From NCBI GenBank assembly GCA_020746105.1, contig CM036619.1:4494561-4558560 (forward strand): DNA of 64,000 nucleotides, written 5' to 3'. Positions 23,801 through 35,448 of this stretch are shown here, one piece after another. This DNA is from Trogon surrucura (Eukaryota > Chordata > Aves > Trogoniformes > Trogonidae). A program made the translations under genes and the position numbers. The notes below the pieces were generated by a model that saw only the letters and a list, made by a program, of their open reading frames with translations, ran no database searches and had not been told where the DNA came from. Position 1 is the first letter of the stretch. Every line of letters starts with the position of its first letter.

Positions 23801-26800
23801 GCTAGGTCAGTCCAAATGTTTGTTTAAATAATGGAGCAACTATATCAAATAGCTGTACTTCATGGCAACGAACATAAACATGTCTGTCCTGCTGGTATTT
23901 GGGACAGCCTGAAGAACTGGAGCAGGAATCTGCTCAAGTGCCCTAGCTCTATTTTTTATGAAGTGTTGCTTTCTCGACTTGTTTGTGATCACTTGTGCTT
24001 CAAAAGGGAGGCACCGAAGATGTTCAGTGAAGGTGCTGCACCGTTAAACTGCTCCTCTGACCTAGAGCTCTTTCCTCCAGGCTTGAGGTCCTGCGGCAGC
24101 GGCTTTACCGCGCCCTTCGCAGCGCGGTTGCGGTAGGAGGAGGCAGACCTCCTTGGATGCGAGGGAGGAAGCAAGAAAGAAATAAAAGTTTATCTCCAAA
24201 CACCGTTATTCCTTTCTTTCAATGCTCTAGCAGTCGGCCCCGTTTAACACTTCATCAAGAGAATGTTAGAATATTTTGCTTGGCACGGAGGGAGGGAAGC
24301 TATGCGAAGCAGGGGTGGGGAAGAGGTGGAAGGGAAACATCTCTCTCTCCTTTGTGTTGACAGGAGACAGTTTCCAGCAATCACGCTGAATCGGTGTGGG
24401 CTCCGACTGCAGGGTAGGCTGTAAACCGTTGCTTATTCCCAGCCTCTCTCAGTGATGATGTACCAGTTTGATCTGTCAGTCCACTCAAAGAAGGCAAAAT
24501 GAGAATATTTAGTGTGGTTATATATAGTTGTTTACAAACTCGTCAGGGAATCTGAAATGTGAGAAACCTTATTCCGAGTTGTTTTGGTTCTTCTCCGAGG
24601 GAGGAATTAGTTCCTCAGAGTTAGTAATATCCAGCCAAAACTTAACTTCTCTATCTTTGTTGGAGGGTGAACAAAATTCTACGGGTGCTTTCAAAAGCTT
24701 ACTTTAAGAGAGTTTCCCGAGATTGAATGATGGTAATGTGTTTAGGGACTGGTAATTGGAGATAATTCCATGAATTAGACTCTGCAGACATTAATGATAT
24801 GCTAGAGGAAGATATGCTAGAGCTGACGTAGATGTATGCTGTGCTCTTTTTTGTCTTGATCTGTTGAATAGCTTCTGTAATTGTCTAATACATATTCTGG
24901 CAGAATTTGGGTTTCTTAGGCGTTTACAGCCTTAAGATACCAGCCTGTGAATTTTTAGAGCTGTGAATAAATTAATTCAAATGCCAGTACATGAAAATAA
25001 AATACTGTGCTCATCGTCTTAGGTACAGTAACATTTGCAAGGAATATCTAACTTTGCATATATAGACTAAGTAATCAGTCCCGGCTTGACAATTTTTTAT
25101 GGATGAATATTCATGCAAAACATGAGTCTCAGCCTATTATAGAAAGTATTGCTCATTCTGCAGAGTAATCTGCAAATGGTTGTGCTGGTGTACTTTGTTT
25201 CCCACGCTGTAAAATCAGGAGGATGGCTTTGGTGAACAAAAGTGCAAAAAAAAATAAATAAAATACTAGTGGCAATGATGTGCTTAGTGATAGTCAGGAT
25301 TATTCTTTCACCACCAGCCCCACTGGGCTAGACTTTGTCCTTCCTTCTGCAAAGGTACGATTGTTTAAGTTAATCTACTCAGTAATGCATTAAGTTGGTC
25401 CCTGATGATGCCCTTAATTTTGTTTTTCTCTGCTGTCCTACCTCACTGAGACAGGAGGAATGAATCAATTTCATTTGAATGGGAGAGAAGTCTCGTGCTC
25501 AATTTGGTTTAAGAACCTGAGGTTAGTTTGTGTAATACTGAAGCTTCACTGTGCCTGTCTCCCCAAATTAGTGGATTTTCTGAGTGAAAGTTCTTTGCAG
25601 CAGAGTCAGACGATAACAGCGTGTTTTCACACTGTCCTGAGTGATCTCCATGCCCAGGAGCTTTTGAATTCTTTGTGCTTGTGCCGCAACTAGGCTGTTA
25701 TTTCTTGGTTTCGAACGTACTTAGCTGTTAGTGCTTGGTATCTTGCCCTTAACCTTTATCTAATTTCGAGGTGGAGGGGAGAACCTGCTACCTAGAGATC
25801 CAGCTGCCATGAACAAGGCATGCCTGTGCCTCTGTTGTACAGTGAAACTGCTTCTTCGTGCCTGTTTTACCAGCATCACTGGTCCCAGCTGTACGTTTTC
25901 CACTAGCTGGGCTGGCTTCTCCATTGCTATTTATGCCTGCACCACTGTAGCTGTTTACTTGTTTAATGTATCCATATTAAATAAACATGAGGGTGATGGG
26001 AGCAAATATGAGCTTTTTACCTAGCAGTAAAAAATAAGTTTAATCAGATAATGCCACCTCCTCAGTTTAAGAAAACGAAGTATTTCCTATGAAAAACAGC
26101 AGCAGCAGTGATTTAACAATGTAATCTGATCTAATATTAGTAACAGCCAGTGCCTTTAGGGAGCAGTATTATATCCAATCCACTGAATAAAGTCTGTCTC
26201 ACATTAAATTCTGGATCCCTTTTTAAAAGATGGCTTCCCAGAATTGTTTCAGTAATTTCATCAAGACCCAGAGTTTCCTACGTCTTTCTTCCCAGTAATA
26301 TGATCAAGCTGAGGAAATTACATTGACCCCTAAAATATAAAGAGTGAGGAAATAAGTGTTGTCTTACAGCAGAGATGTTCTCCCTGATGTCATGAGGACC
26401 ATCATCTCTCCACTTTAGTTTTAAGCTTTCTATTTCTCCCCGCTCTTCTGGGCAGGAAAAAAATCCATCAGGGGGGCTTTTCATGTACAGATCGTCATCT
26501 GTGACTGCGTCACCGCATCTTCCAGCGTGAGCCAAAATGATCATTTTCCAAGGAAGCTGGAAGGGGGTGGAAAGAGGGTCCCAAGAAAGCAATGGGGCTT
26601 CTAGTCAAGGCCACGCTTTACGCTAAGAAGTAGGCAGGAAGCCCTGTGGAAGGTTAATGTAGGCAAGGCTGGCTTGGAAGCTTGTTTATGTCAGGTTTTA
26701 ATAACTTCTGGAATTTTGTATACATACCGAGGAAAGGGTGCAGCAAGTCTTCATTAACCCTTTCAAAATGAAGCGGCACGCACCCTTCCTCTTACATTGC

Positions 26801-28771
26801 GGGGGAGAGGTTGTTGTTTGGATGTTTCTATGGATTCGTTGAGGGAGTTAAGGATCTCAGATGTTCAGCCTTAATTGTAGGAGAGGTGCCAAAGGCACTT
26901 GCTTCTCTTAGATGAGTATATTTTTCAAAAGTTAAACCCCAGCTTACAACCTCTGCCTTGCCATTGTTTAAAAGACATCAGCTGGCTTCCAGTGTGTGAA
27001 GAGTCCCGAGGGCAGGCAAAAGTTTGCGTCGCAAGAAGTGGAAAAAACGCTGCTTCTCTCCGCGTGAGGTGGATTGCTCCATGTCGTCTTCATTTACGAG
27101 ATGTTGCAGAATGATTTTCCCCTCCCAGACCTTGCTTTGGTGGCCTAAATTGCGCGGTAGTCTCAAAAGTAGGTCATGATGCAAAGGCACTGTGATGGTT
27201 CCAGTGGCTTTTTTTTACATTTTTTTTTCTTAAACTCTCAGGTTTCAAGATGAACTTGTTAAAAATCTCATCTAAGCCTTCATTCAGTGTCATTTGTGGA
27301 ATCGTAGTAGAACAAGTTGGTTTATGCTGTTGCGTTTCGATGCTTTTGATTACCTGAATGATGAATTAAATGTTAGGACATGTCAAATGTGGTTCTTTAT
27401 TGCACTCACTTAGCCTTAACCTTTTTCCTTTGGCAGGCTTTTAGTGGTTCAAAACAGGTTGGTCCAGTTTAATGTAAGACTATGTTAAAATTAGAGGCTG
27501 ACTTTACTCTCAGGAACTGGAGCAATGTTGCTCACACATGGGGCTGTTGTTAAGTAGTATGTGGTGTAACTGCATTTTTTTTAAAAGGTATTCCTGAACA
27601 AATATAGTTATAAAGTTATTCCTGAACAAATATAGTCCTAAACAAGTATATAACTCTCTTGATAGGGTTAATACAACTGCTTTCTAAAGCAGTAGCCAAA
27701 AAGTCTTCTGTGTTTACATTTAACTGTGTGAGAGGTTGTAATGAGATTGTAAACAACTACCTGCCTGTAGTTGCTGCCTTTTTGAACCAAAGGCCTCATG
27801 ACTCAGTTGTATGATGGTGCTTCTCGAAAGTCACAGGATTTTCCGAGTCTAAACTTCTATGAAGGAAAAACTTCATCAGGCCTTGAAAGGATACAGCCTC
27901 TTTGCTGAACTTCGAGTAGATTAGACGAGGACATTTGTCCAACTGGGCCAAAATCCTCAGGTATGTTTTCTTAGATGCTTTTCTTCCTATTGCAAGTGAC
28001 TGAACACTTGAGTCTTGACATGGGCTAAAGAAACTTCCCCCTGTGGCCAGTTCTGTTACTGTAAACAGCTGCTAATAATTAGCAACAGAGCCGCAAAACA
28101 ACCGGGTAGAAAATAGTTGCCTGTTGGCCAAACAAGCGGTATTCTGCCGTGCATCTGGCAACTGCTAGGAGGCAGAATACATGACAGCTCTCACAGCATG
28201 ACTAGAAGAGCCACCTTCTGCCTTCAGGAAAGGAGGTGTCCTGAGCTGCACAGGTGAGTCTGCTTATTGACCTTGTAGCTGCAGGATTCCACCACCAGCA
28301 ACTTTTCGTTGAGAGCTGCAATTTCGCACGGGCTTTGGGTACTGCTTGCCAAAGTAATACTTTTAGTTGCCCTTGTTCTTCCGGTCTGCTGTTGCGTTGA
28401 TATGGATCCATGCGGCTGTGCAATGAGATAAAACCAACCTGACTTTTTTTATGCTTCTTGGACGTGTTTTTGTCAGCTTGGTTTTCAAGCTAGATCAGTT
28501 ACACTGTCTGGTTCACTACATAGACGCTTACGTGGCTGTGCAGGAAGGGGTGGGAGGAAAGAAGAGGTGGTCAAAGAAGAGGAAGAACAGACTGCTGCCT
28601 TTAGAGGAAGTACTTGTTTGTGCCGTGGTATGACTGAGAAATCTACAGTGTAGGCAGTATAATAAGCTCGTCATGTATTCTATGTGATATTCCTGTGCAA
28701 GCAGCTGTCTGTAAACCAAAAGTACCATGCTACCAAATCAGGCTGTTCTAGCGAAAGTAGAGATTGCTGGT
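17834..28771. other. Gene-free stretch, nothing firm recognised
   Basis: No supported gene. The longest frame (137 codons, 18843-19256, +) has no recognisable domain. A small CpG-rich patch with two hairpins lies at 24081-24160. A 28-bp tandem duplication lies near 27590-27636. No CR1 was seen between the fragments at 17.8 and 28.8 kb. Confidence 0.45.
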
Positions 28772-29221
28772 ATCATAGAATGTGTTGGATTGGAAGGGAC
28801 CGTTAAAGGTCATCTAGTCCAACCCCCCTGCAGTGACCAGGGACATCTCTCACTACAGAGCCCCATCAAGCCTGACCTGGAATGTCTCCAGGGATGGAGC
28901 CTCCACCACTCCAGGCAACCTGTTGCAGTGTTTCACCACCCTGACAATAAACAACTTCTTTCCAATGTCTCATCTAAATCTTCCCCGCTCTGATTTAAAA
29001 GCCTTCCCCCTTGTCCTATTACTTGCCCCAGTAAGCATCCCCTCTGTAGCTTTCCTGTAGCCCCTTCAGGTACTGGAAGGCCACTATAAAGTCTTCCTGG
29101 AGCCTTTTCTTTTCCAGGCTGAACAACCCCAATTCTCTCAGCCTGTCTTCGTAGGAGCTCCAGCTCTGTTCTTGTGGCCTCCTCTGGACCCATTCCAATA
29201 GGTCAATGTCCTTATTCTGGG
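28772..29221 (-). mobile_element. CR1 fragment, 5'-truncated
   Basis: Reading on the minus strand, this holds the C-terminal end of CR1 ORF2 and the 3' UTR. The + strand begins with ATCATAGAATGTGTTGGATT and GGAAGGGACC, followed by the GTCCAACCCCCCTGC word, and continues through the reverse complement of the ORF2 tail to about TTCCAATAGGTCAATGTCC. The coding frame is broken by stops and shifts. A second CR1 of another subfamily starts about 50 bp further right in the same orientation. Confidence 0.92.
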
Positions 29222-29273
29222 AGGGACATCACTACTGACTGTTGTAGGAGTTGGAGTGGTGGCATTGCACCTG

Positions 29274-30081
29274 TCACAGAATCACAGAATTGTTGAGGCT
29301 GGAAAAAAACTCTGAGATCATCAAGTCCAGCCTATGACCCAGCACCACCACATGGGCCAGACCATGGCACCAAGTGCCACATCCAGCCTCTCCTTAAACC
29401 CCTCCAGGGACGGTGACTCCCCCCTTTCCCTGGGCAGAGCATCCCAGTGCCTGAGCACCCTCTCCGTGAGGAAGGGCTGCCTGAGATCCAACCTGAACCT
29501 CCCCTGACGCAGTTTCAGGCCGTGCCCTCTCGTCCTGTCACTGGTTGCCCGGGAGAAGAGCCCGACCCCCACCTGGCTGCACCCTCCCTTTGGGTAGTTG
29601 TAGAGAGTGAGAAGGTCCCCCCTGAGTCTCCTCTTCTCTAGGCTGAACACCCCCAGCTCCCTCAGCCTCTCCTCACAGGACTTTCCCTCCAGTCCCTTCC
29701 CCAGCCTCGTTGCTCTCCTCTGGACCCGCTCCAGCCCCTCAAGGTCTCTCTTGCAGGGAGGGGCCCAGACCTGCACCCAGGGCTCGAGGTGAGGTCTCCC
29801 CAGTGCTGAGCACAGGGGCAGAATGACAGCCCTGCTCCTGCTGCCACGCTGGTCCTGACACAAGCCAAGATGCCATTGGCCTTCCGGGCCACCTGGGCAC
29901 CCTGCTGGCTCATGTTCAATAGGTTGTCACCCAGCACTCCCAGGTCCCTCTCTGCTGGGCCACTCTCCAGCCACTCGTGCCCCAGTCAGCGCTGCTGGGG
30001 GTTACTGTGGCCAAAGTGTAGGAGGATCTGTGCCATGATCTTCCCAGGCACAGAGGTGAGGCCAACAATTTGTAATTTGAA
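29274..30081 (-). mobile_element. CR1 fragment with internal deletion
   Basis: The element begins at its 3' end with TCACAGAATCACAGAATTGT and GAGGCTGG, then GATCATCAAGTCCAGCC. On the minus strand, 29321-29863 is open for 180 codons and encodes the C-terminal ORF2 region, recognisable by [16 protein letters not shown] and [17 protein letters not shown]. Upstream, a second frame carries the segment with [18 protein letters not shown]. Beyond about 30000 the sequence jumps to the N-terminal reverse-transcriptase block, matching the LTSVPGKIM motif region with a one-base deletion. The catalytic palm with its YADD-type motif is therefore missing, and the copy is dead. Confidence 0.9.
29321..29863 (-). 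pseudogene. CR1 ORF2 C-terminal remnant
   Basis: A 180-codon open frame inside the CR1 copy, related to the non-LTR reverse transcriptase C-terminus. Visible CR1 words include [38 protein letters not shown] and a shifted version of the usual [12 protein letters not shown] segment ([14 protein letters not shown]). It has no start of its own in the element, lacks the catalytic core and is flanked by element sequence, so it is a transposon relic rather than a host gene. Confidence 0.85.
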
Positions 30082-33000
30082 GCTGTGATTGGGTTTGTAG
30101 TGCAAGGAGTATTTATCTTGTTTCAGTGGCTGCTACCTCTGTAGTGGAAGCTACTGTCCCTGTTGCAGATCAGAATTAATCTTGGGGAGGGATCTGTATG
30201 GAATCAGTTGGATCGCATCTTACAAAATGATTTTTAATACATTTTGAGAATTGACAGATCTTTGCGTGGTGGTGTAGCTGTGCTTGCAGAGGAATGAAGG
30301 TCAGCCTTGCTTTTAAGAGCTGCTCTTTTGCAGCAACATTGGGCACCAGAGGATTTGAACTCAAAACATTAGTGATTATCCTTGGATAAATGCCATTTTA
30401 CTCTTGAAAAGGCACAAGTCCAAGCGATGTATCGTTTTGCAAGCTGGTCAGATGCTGAAGCAGAACCCACTGTCCATTTTGCGTTTAGTCGTGGAAAGAA
30501 TAATAGGTGATGTTTGTCTGCAGCATAGGGATAGAAATGTTCAGCCAAACACTTATTTAGTCTGAGGAAAAGACAGATAAACTCAGAATGCCTTTCTTTC
30601 CAATGCTCATACTAAAGCTGTGCTTAAATTGGTCTAGCTAACTTTTCAAGAGGTGACCAGATGTCTTAAAAACCTTAGCAAAAGCCAGTGTGGCAGAAAA
30701 GTTAAGTGCTTAACAAAGAAATGGAATGACTGGGCAATAATAGACTTGCCAACCTCACATATTTCACAGGTGAAATAGCGTGGTTGTTGGCATGGGTGTC
30801 TGTGGGCTGTGCTCACTGAAGAATTGAAGGAGGGTAAGGTCTAAGACCCTGGGAGTTAAACGTATATTGTCCTGTTAGACTGGCAGCTTCTGGACTCTTA
30901 CAATTTATTTTTTTTCTCTCTCCGGTCAAACATTTGAATATTTCATGAAATAGAAGTACCCCTACCTTGTTTTTTTGCTGCTTATGGTTTCCTCAGTGTG
31001 TCACGTGGAGTGTCACATTAGGATCTGTTGGTACTGTGACCAAAATCATTAAAACTTAGTTAAATTTTGCAAGCATTGGTTATTAGCTATTTTCTCTTTT
31101 GAAGTTAATGGTAAGCAATGAAAAGACACCTGTGTGCACTGATGGCTCAGGTTGTCTCTTCATTCTGCCTTTCAGCATCAAGAAGGTAGAATTCTTTTCA
31201 ACTGTAGAACCTTTCCTTGTACTAAAGTTTTTACTGTGTCACTAGAAAACAATTCTTGTGCAGCAAAACTGAATGCAGCTCTTCACCATGATCTGAGGAA
31301 ACTTTGATCATCTGTACACTTGCATGTTAAAGAAAGTAATGATAATCTAAGAGGCAGATTTTGAGGACAGGAGATGGCTACATAAGAAATTGGAAATTAA
31401 TTCAACAAAGTTTAAAGACCAGGAGGAGAGAAGAGGGTAGTTTGCTTCTGCTCAATTCCCTCCTTTCTTCTCTGTTCTCAGTTTGCTCTTTCCACGTTGT
31501 CTTTGTCTTAGGCTGAGCTTATCTTCCTGTGCACCTACCCTGTTGAAATGAATTGTTTCGTACACAAATGCCTAAGAATTGCCTAATGGCTTCAGAGAAG
31601 AAAGCCCTCCTAAAGGACTGAAACTTTCTCATGGTATCCAGTTGGGACGATGTAACTGTTCCCTACTTGCCAAACTTTATTACTGGTCAATAAAGTATGT
31701 GTGTGGTTACCTGAAATTTGCTGCATACTCCACGACTTAATTAGTCCTATGCTTTGGCATTGGTTCAGAAAATCTAGGTGCTTGTTGAATGGTACGTTCC
31801 TGTTCCTCGTTAGCAAGAGATCTCTGGAAACATGCATTAAAAATAGTTCAGTCTTAAAAGATTTGGGCAGGATTGCTATTAATCCCATTTATTTTTGCAT
31901 TAATGGATATACTAGCCATCTTCTGACCTCCAGGCGATGGTGTCACAAAATGCAAAACACAGCTTGCCAACCTTGAAGTCCTAAACCTAGAAAACACACT
32001 GAGAATTGTGAGAGAAGTCCCTTTCCCAAGGTGCTTGGTTGAATAATTGTCTAGCGTGAGCTTTCTGTGTGTCTCTAGCATCTTAGTGCCTGCTAGGGGA
32101 AAGAAAACCATTGAATTTTGTGTGCCACAAATAGGACTTCTGTAACACTTCCTCATCTTTGGAAAACCATGAAGAAAGGCAGTAATTTTCCTCATTTTTT
32201 GCAGTGGTTTCTGTGCTTTGTGAACGCCGCCGATTTGAGGCACAGGATTATTGTGATACAGCGTTGTTAAACCTGTAACATTTTGTGCTTCACGTAGTCA
32301 TGTTATGACTTATGCCTAGATGAAAGATAGCAAAAGTGTAACAGATAAGATTACACGCAATTTGAGCAGCTTTTATAAAATTTTGCTCACAGATTAGTTT
32401 TCAGAATGTATTACTTGCCTGTCTTGTGGAAATATTGACTACGGCTTTATAGGTTTTTATCGTTGTCAGCGTGTGGCCAAAGGTCAAACGCACGCAATTA
32501 GGTTGAAGAAAAGCTCGTGTCATCAGTCCCCACCTCCCATAAACACTTTGCAAGATCAGGAATATTTGTGTATCTTAAACTCCTCTTCATATGCAAGCTC
32601 TGTACAATGCCCAACATGGACCTCTTTCCATGGCTGAAATTCTTCGTTCTATTTCCTTATTACTTCCTTATTCTTTATTAGTCGTGAAAATGCCTTGTGA
32701 AACTTTATGGGAAGTATTGCAAGAGCGTGTGGCAGAACAGGGGACGTGGTCTCGGCTTCCTGAGATGAATTGCTGTCTCGTGTGCCAATTTACGGGGGGG
32801 GTTTTATTATTTTGTGTAGCTACTATAGGGCTGGATAGTCGGAAAGGTATAGTGGAAGGGAAGCTGTCTTTCTAAAATCTTTTGCCACCATGCCTCTCTG
32901 GTTTTTTTGAGGAATGGATGCCAGTTCTCTTAGTACCTAGTCTGCTTGAATGACAGCTAAAATGTAAGCCTAATTTATCGAGTCTTAAGACTGTTAATAG

Positions 33001-33197
33001 TAATGCTGGCCTATTTCTTAGGTAGACTCCGCTCAATAAAGCCTCTGAACTGCGTGAGTAAAAGGACTGTATTGGAAATTGCCATAGATATTCAATACTA
33101 TGATTAAAAAAATCTATGTTGTCAATTGAGGATTGGTTTTATTGTCCAACAAACATGTAAAAGATTTTTTTATTATTTTTTTGCTTCACATAGGAGC
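30082..33197. other. Gene-free stretch, nothing recognised
   Basis: AT-rich sequence between CR1 copies. Open frames up to 129 codons (31854-32243, minus) show no known domain. No RNA gene or additional mobile element was identified. Confidence 0.45.
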
Positions 33198-33366
33198 AGG
33201 CCCTCTTGCCAGAGAGGTTGCCCACAGAAGTTGTGGATGCCCCCTCCCTGGGAATGTTCAAGGCCAGGTTGGTTGGGGCTTTGAGCAACCTGGTCTAGTG
33301 GCCCATGACAAGGGATTAAAACTAAATGTTCTCTAAGGTCCCTTCCAACCCAAACTATTCTATGAT
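33198..33366 (+). mobile_element. CR1 3'-end fragment
   Basis: Forward CR1 3' end. It starts with a relic of the ORF2 C-terminus (CCAGAGAGGTTGCCCACAGA then AGTTGTGGATGCCCC) and includes TTCAAGGCCAGGTTGG and GAGCAACCTGGTCTAGTGG. It ends with AAGGTCCCTTCCAACCCAAA and CTATTCTATGATT, the 3' octamer repeat. Confidence 0.9.
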
Positions 33367-34574
33367 TTGGTATTTTAATCCAACTCCTCTTTAGATGCCA
33401 TTTACTTTTGAGTTCTTTACTGCATAAAAACTGCTCTAATATTCCAGCAGGTGAATTAATTTATCTCCCTTTTTGATAAGGGGGAATGCCGCTATTCAAA
33501 CTTGCCAAATTCAAAACGAACTGGGAAAAAGCAGCAGCAGAGTCTGGTCTGAACTGAGCATGAGCACAACCAAGCAGGACTCGTGAAAGAACTGGAAGAC
33601 CTTTCTGAGAGGCCGTTGTTGTTCTCGGGCTCTCGTATTAGACTCGCACTTGGAGTGAGATGAAAGTGCTGCAGGAAGACTAGCGTTGTGCTTACCACAA
33701 AATTGGCATAATGGAACAGTAATTCTCTGTTCCTTTAGATAAAACCTGTCTATTGTGCCTCTTGCTATTGCACTTGAATACAGTAACTGCTTTTTCTGGC
33801 CTGTTTAAAATGCACCGTTCTTATCTGTGTCGATTACAGCTTCAAAGTCTGCCTCCACCCGTCATCCATTATTCCTGTCTCTTAAATTATCTGATCGCTC
33901 CCCATCATCTTCCACTTCAAGAATAACTTTTTCAGTCGTTCCTTAAGAGTCTTGCTCAAATAAGAGGGCATCTGAGATTCAGCCTATGTCCTTTCCAGTG
34001 ACAAATGCTCCCAGCCTGGTGTCATCTCCTGCTTGCATGTGCGGGCGGCCCCAGTGTGACCTAAAACGTTCTGGTGTGATAAACTGCCTTCCTCTCCGTG
34101 CCTCGTTCTCCTACCCTGTAGCTGCCTATTAAATGAGATGTTCAGGGAAATTGAGCTAAATTCTTCATGGATGGTGACAGGAGGGGAAATTTAGCGTAAG
34201 AAAACATCTGAGGCTTTAAAGCCATCTTGTGCCAGGAGTGCTTATCCACGACCCTTAGTCTGTAACACAACACACGTGTCAGTCTGAAAGATTTCTGAAT
34301 AATAAGAGCTGGTATGTAAACTTCTGAATTTTACTGAATGTAATTCTGCATGAGTCTGCCAGCAATTAGACGTTCTGACTAGGCTGTAATTAAAATAATT
34401 GGTCCTACTTTAGAACCTGTATTTTGTAGGTTTTGCCCAGAATTTGCATTAGGGAAAGTGGATGTGTGAGTTTGAATAGTGGCATCCTTCCTTTACCTGC
34501 TGGAATATTAGAGAAGCTTTCATGCAGCAAAGAACTCCGAAGTAAATGGCATTTAAAGAGGAGGTGAACAAATG
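33367..34574. other. Gene-free spacer between CR1 copies
   Basis: Nothing recognisable on either strand. Open frames are below 70 codons apart from one running into the neighbouring CR1. Confidence 0.45.
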
Positions 34575-35017
34575 AGCCCAGCGCAGCCACAGAGATGATG
34601 AAGGGAGTGGAACATCTCCCTGATGAGGAAAGGCTGAAGGAGCTGGGGCTCTTTAGCTTGGAGAAGAGGAGGCTGAGGGGTGACCTCATAAATGTTTATA
34701 AACATGTCAAGGGGGAGTGTCAGGAGGACAGAGCCAGGCTCTTTTCAGTGATGTCCATTGACAGGACAAGGGGCAATGGGTGGAAGCTGGACCATAGGAG
34801 GTTCCATAAAAACATTAGGAAAAGCTTTTTCCCTGTGAGGGTGACAGAGCCCTGGCACAGGCTGCCCAGGGAGGTTGTGGAGTCTCCTTCTCTGGAGATA
34901 TTCAAAACTCGCCTGGACGCGTTCCTGTGTGACCTACTGTAGGTGATCCTGCTCTGGCAGGGGGGTTGCCCTAGATGATGTTTCAAGGTCCCTTCCAACC
35001 CCTGACATTGTGACGTG
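34575..35017 (+). mobile_element. CR1 fragment with open ORF2 tail
   Basis: Forward 5'-truncated CR1 copy. It includes the ORF2 C-terminus and 3' UTR and ends with the GGTCCCTTCCAACCCCTGAC word and a degenerate octamer tail (ATTGTGACGTG). The 5' boundary is set by the CR1-like words GATGATGAAGGGAGTGGAAC and ATCTCCCTGATGAGG. Confidence 0.92.
34595..34942 (+). pseudogene. CR1 ORF2 C-terminal remnant, uninterrupted
   Basis: A 115-codon frame without internal stops. It contains the CR1 words [35 protein letters not shown] and [20 protein letters not shown] and ends at the natural ORF2 C-terminus. The frame is intact up to the truncation, suggesting a relatively young insertion. It lacks the endonuclease and reverse-transcriptase cores and cannot be an active element. 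Confidence 0.85.
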
Positions 35018-35315
35018 TAGTTCCTTTAATACACGCAGTGCTTCATATTTATGATAAAGTAATAGCCCTTCAAGGATTGATCTGAAACCTCAGTCACTAA
35101 ATAGATTAGAAGAATTGCACCCCCTCCCTTCCTAACGTAAGTTCGATGCTGGAAAGAGGCAAATGAACTGTGCTGCGTGCAGGAGCTTAGCAAATCCAAA
35201 CCCGGACTGGTGGAGAAAAAAACCTTTATAAAAACAAGGTACATATGAAGAACTTGATGTGTCCATGCCGTAATTCAGTAACCCCAGGCGGTGCATCTCA
35301 AGCCCAGGGCACTGG

Positions 35316-35448
35316 CCCTGGAGATATTTAGAAGTTGGGCAGACACCGTGCTTAGGGATGTGGTTTAGTCATGGACTTATCAGTGTTACCTTAGTGGTTG
35401 AACTCGATCTTAAAGGTCTTTTCGAATTGACATGATTCTGCCATTCAA
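35316..35448 (+). mobile_element. Old CR1 3'-end fragment
   Basis: A diverged forward CR1 tail: CCTGGAGATATTTAGAAGTT, GGATGTGGTTTAGTCATGGA, GTTGAACTCGATCTTAAAGG, then TCTTTTCGAATTGACATGAT. It matches the CR1 subfamily with the GGTTGGACTCGATGATCTTA type of tail but has many substitutions, so it is older than its neighbours. Confidence 0.75.
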
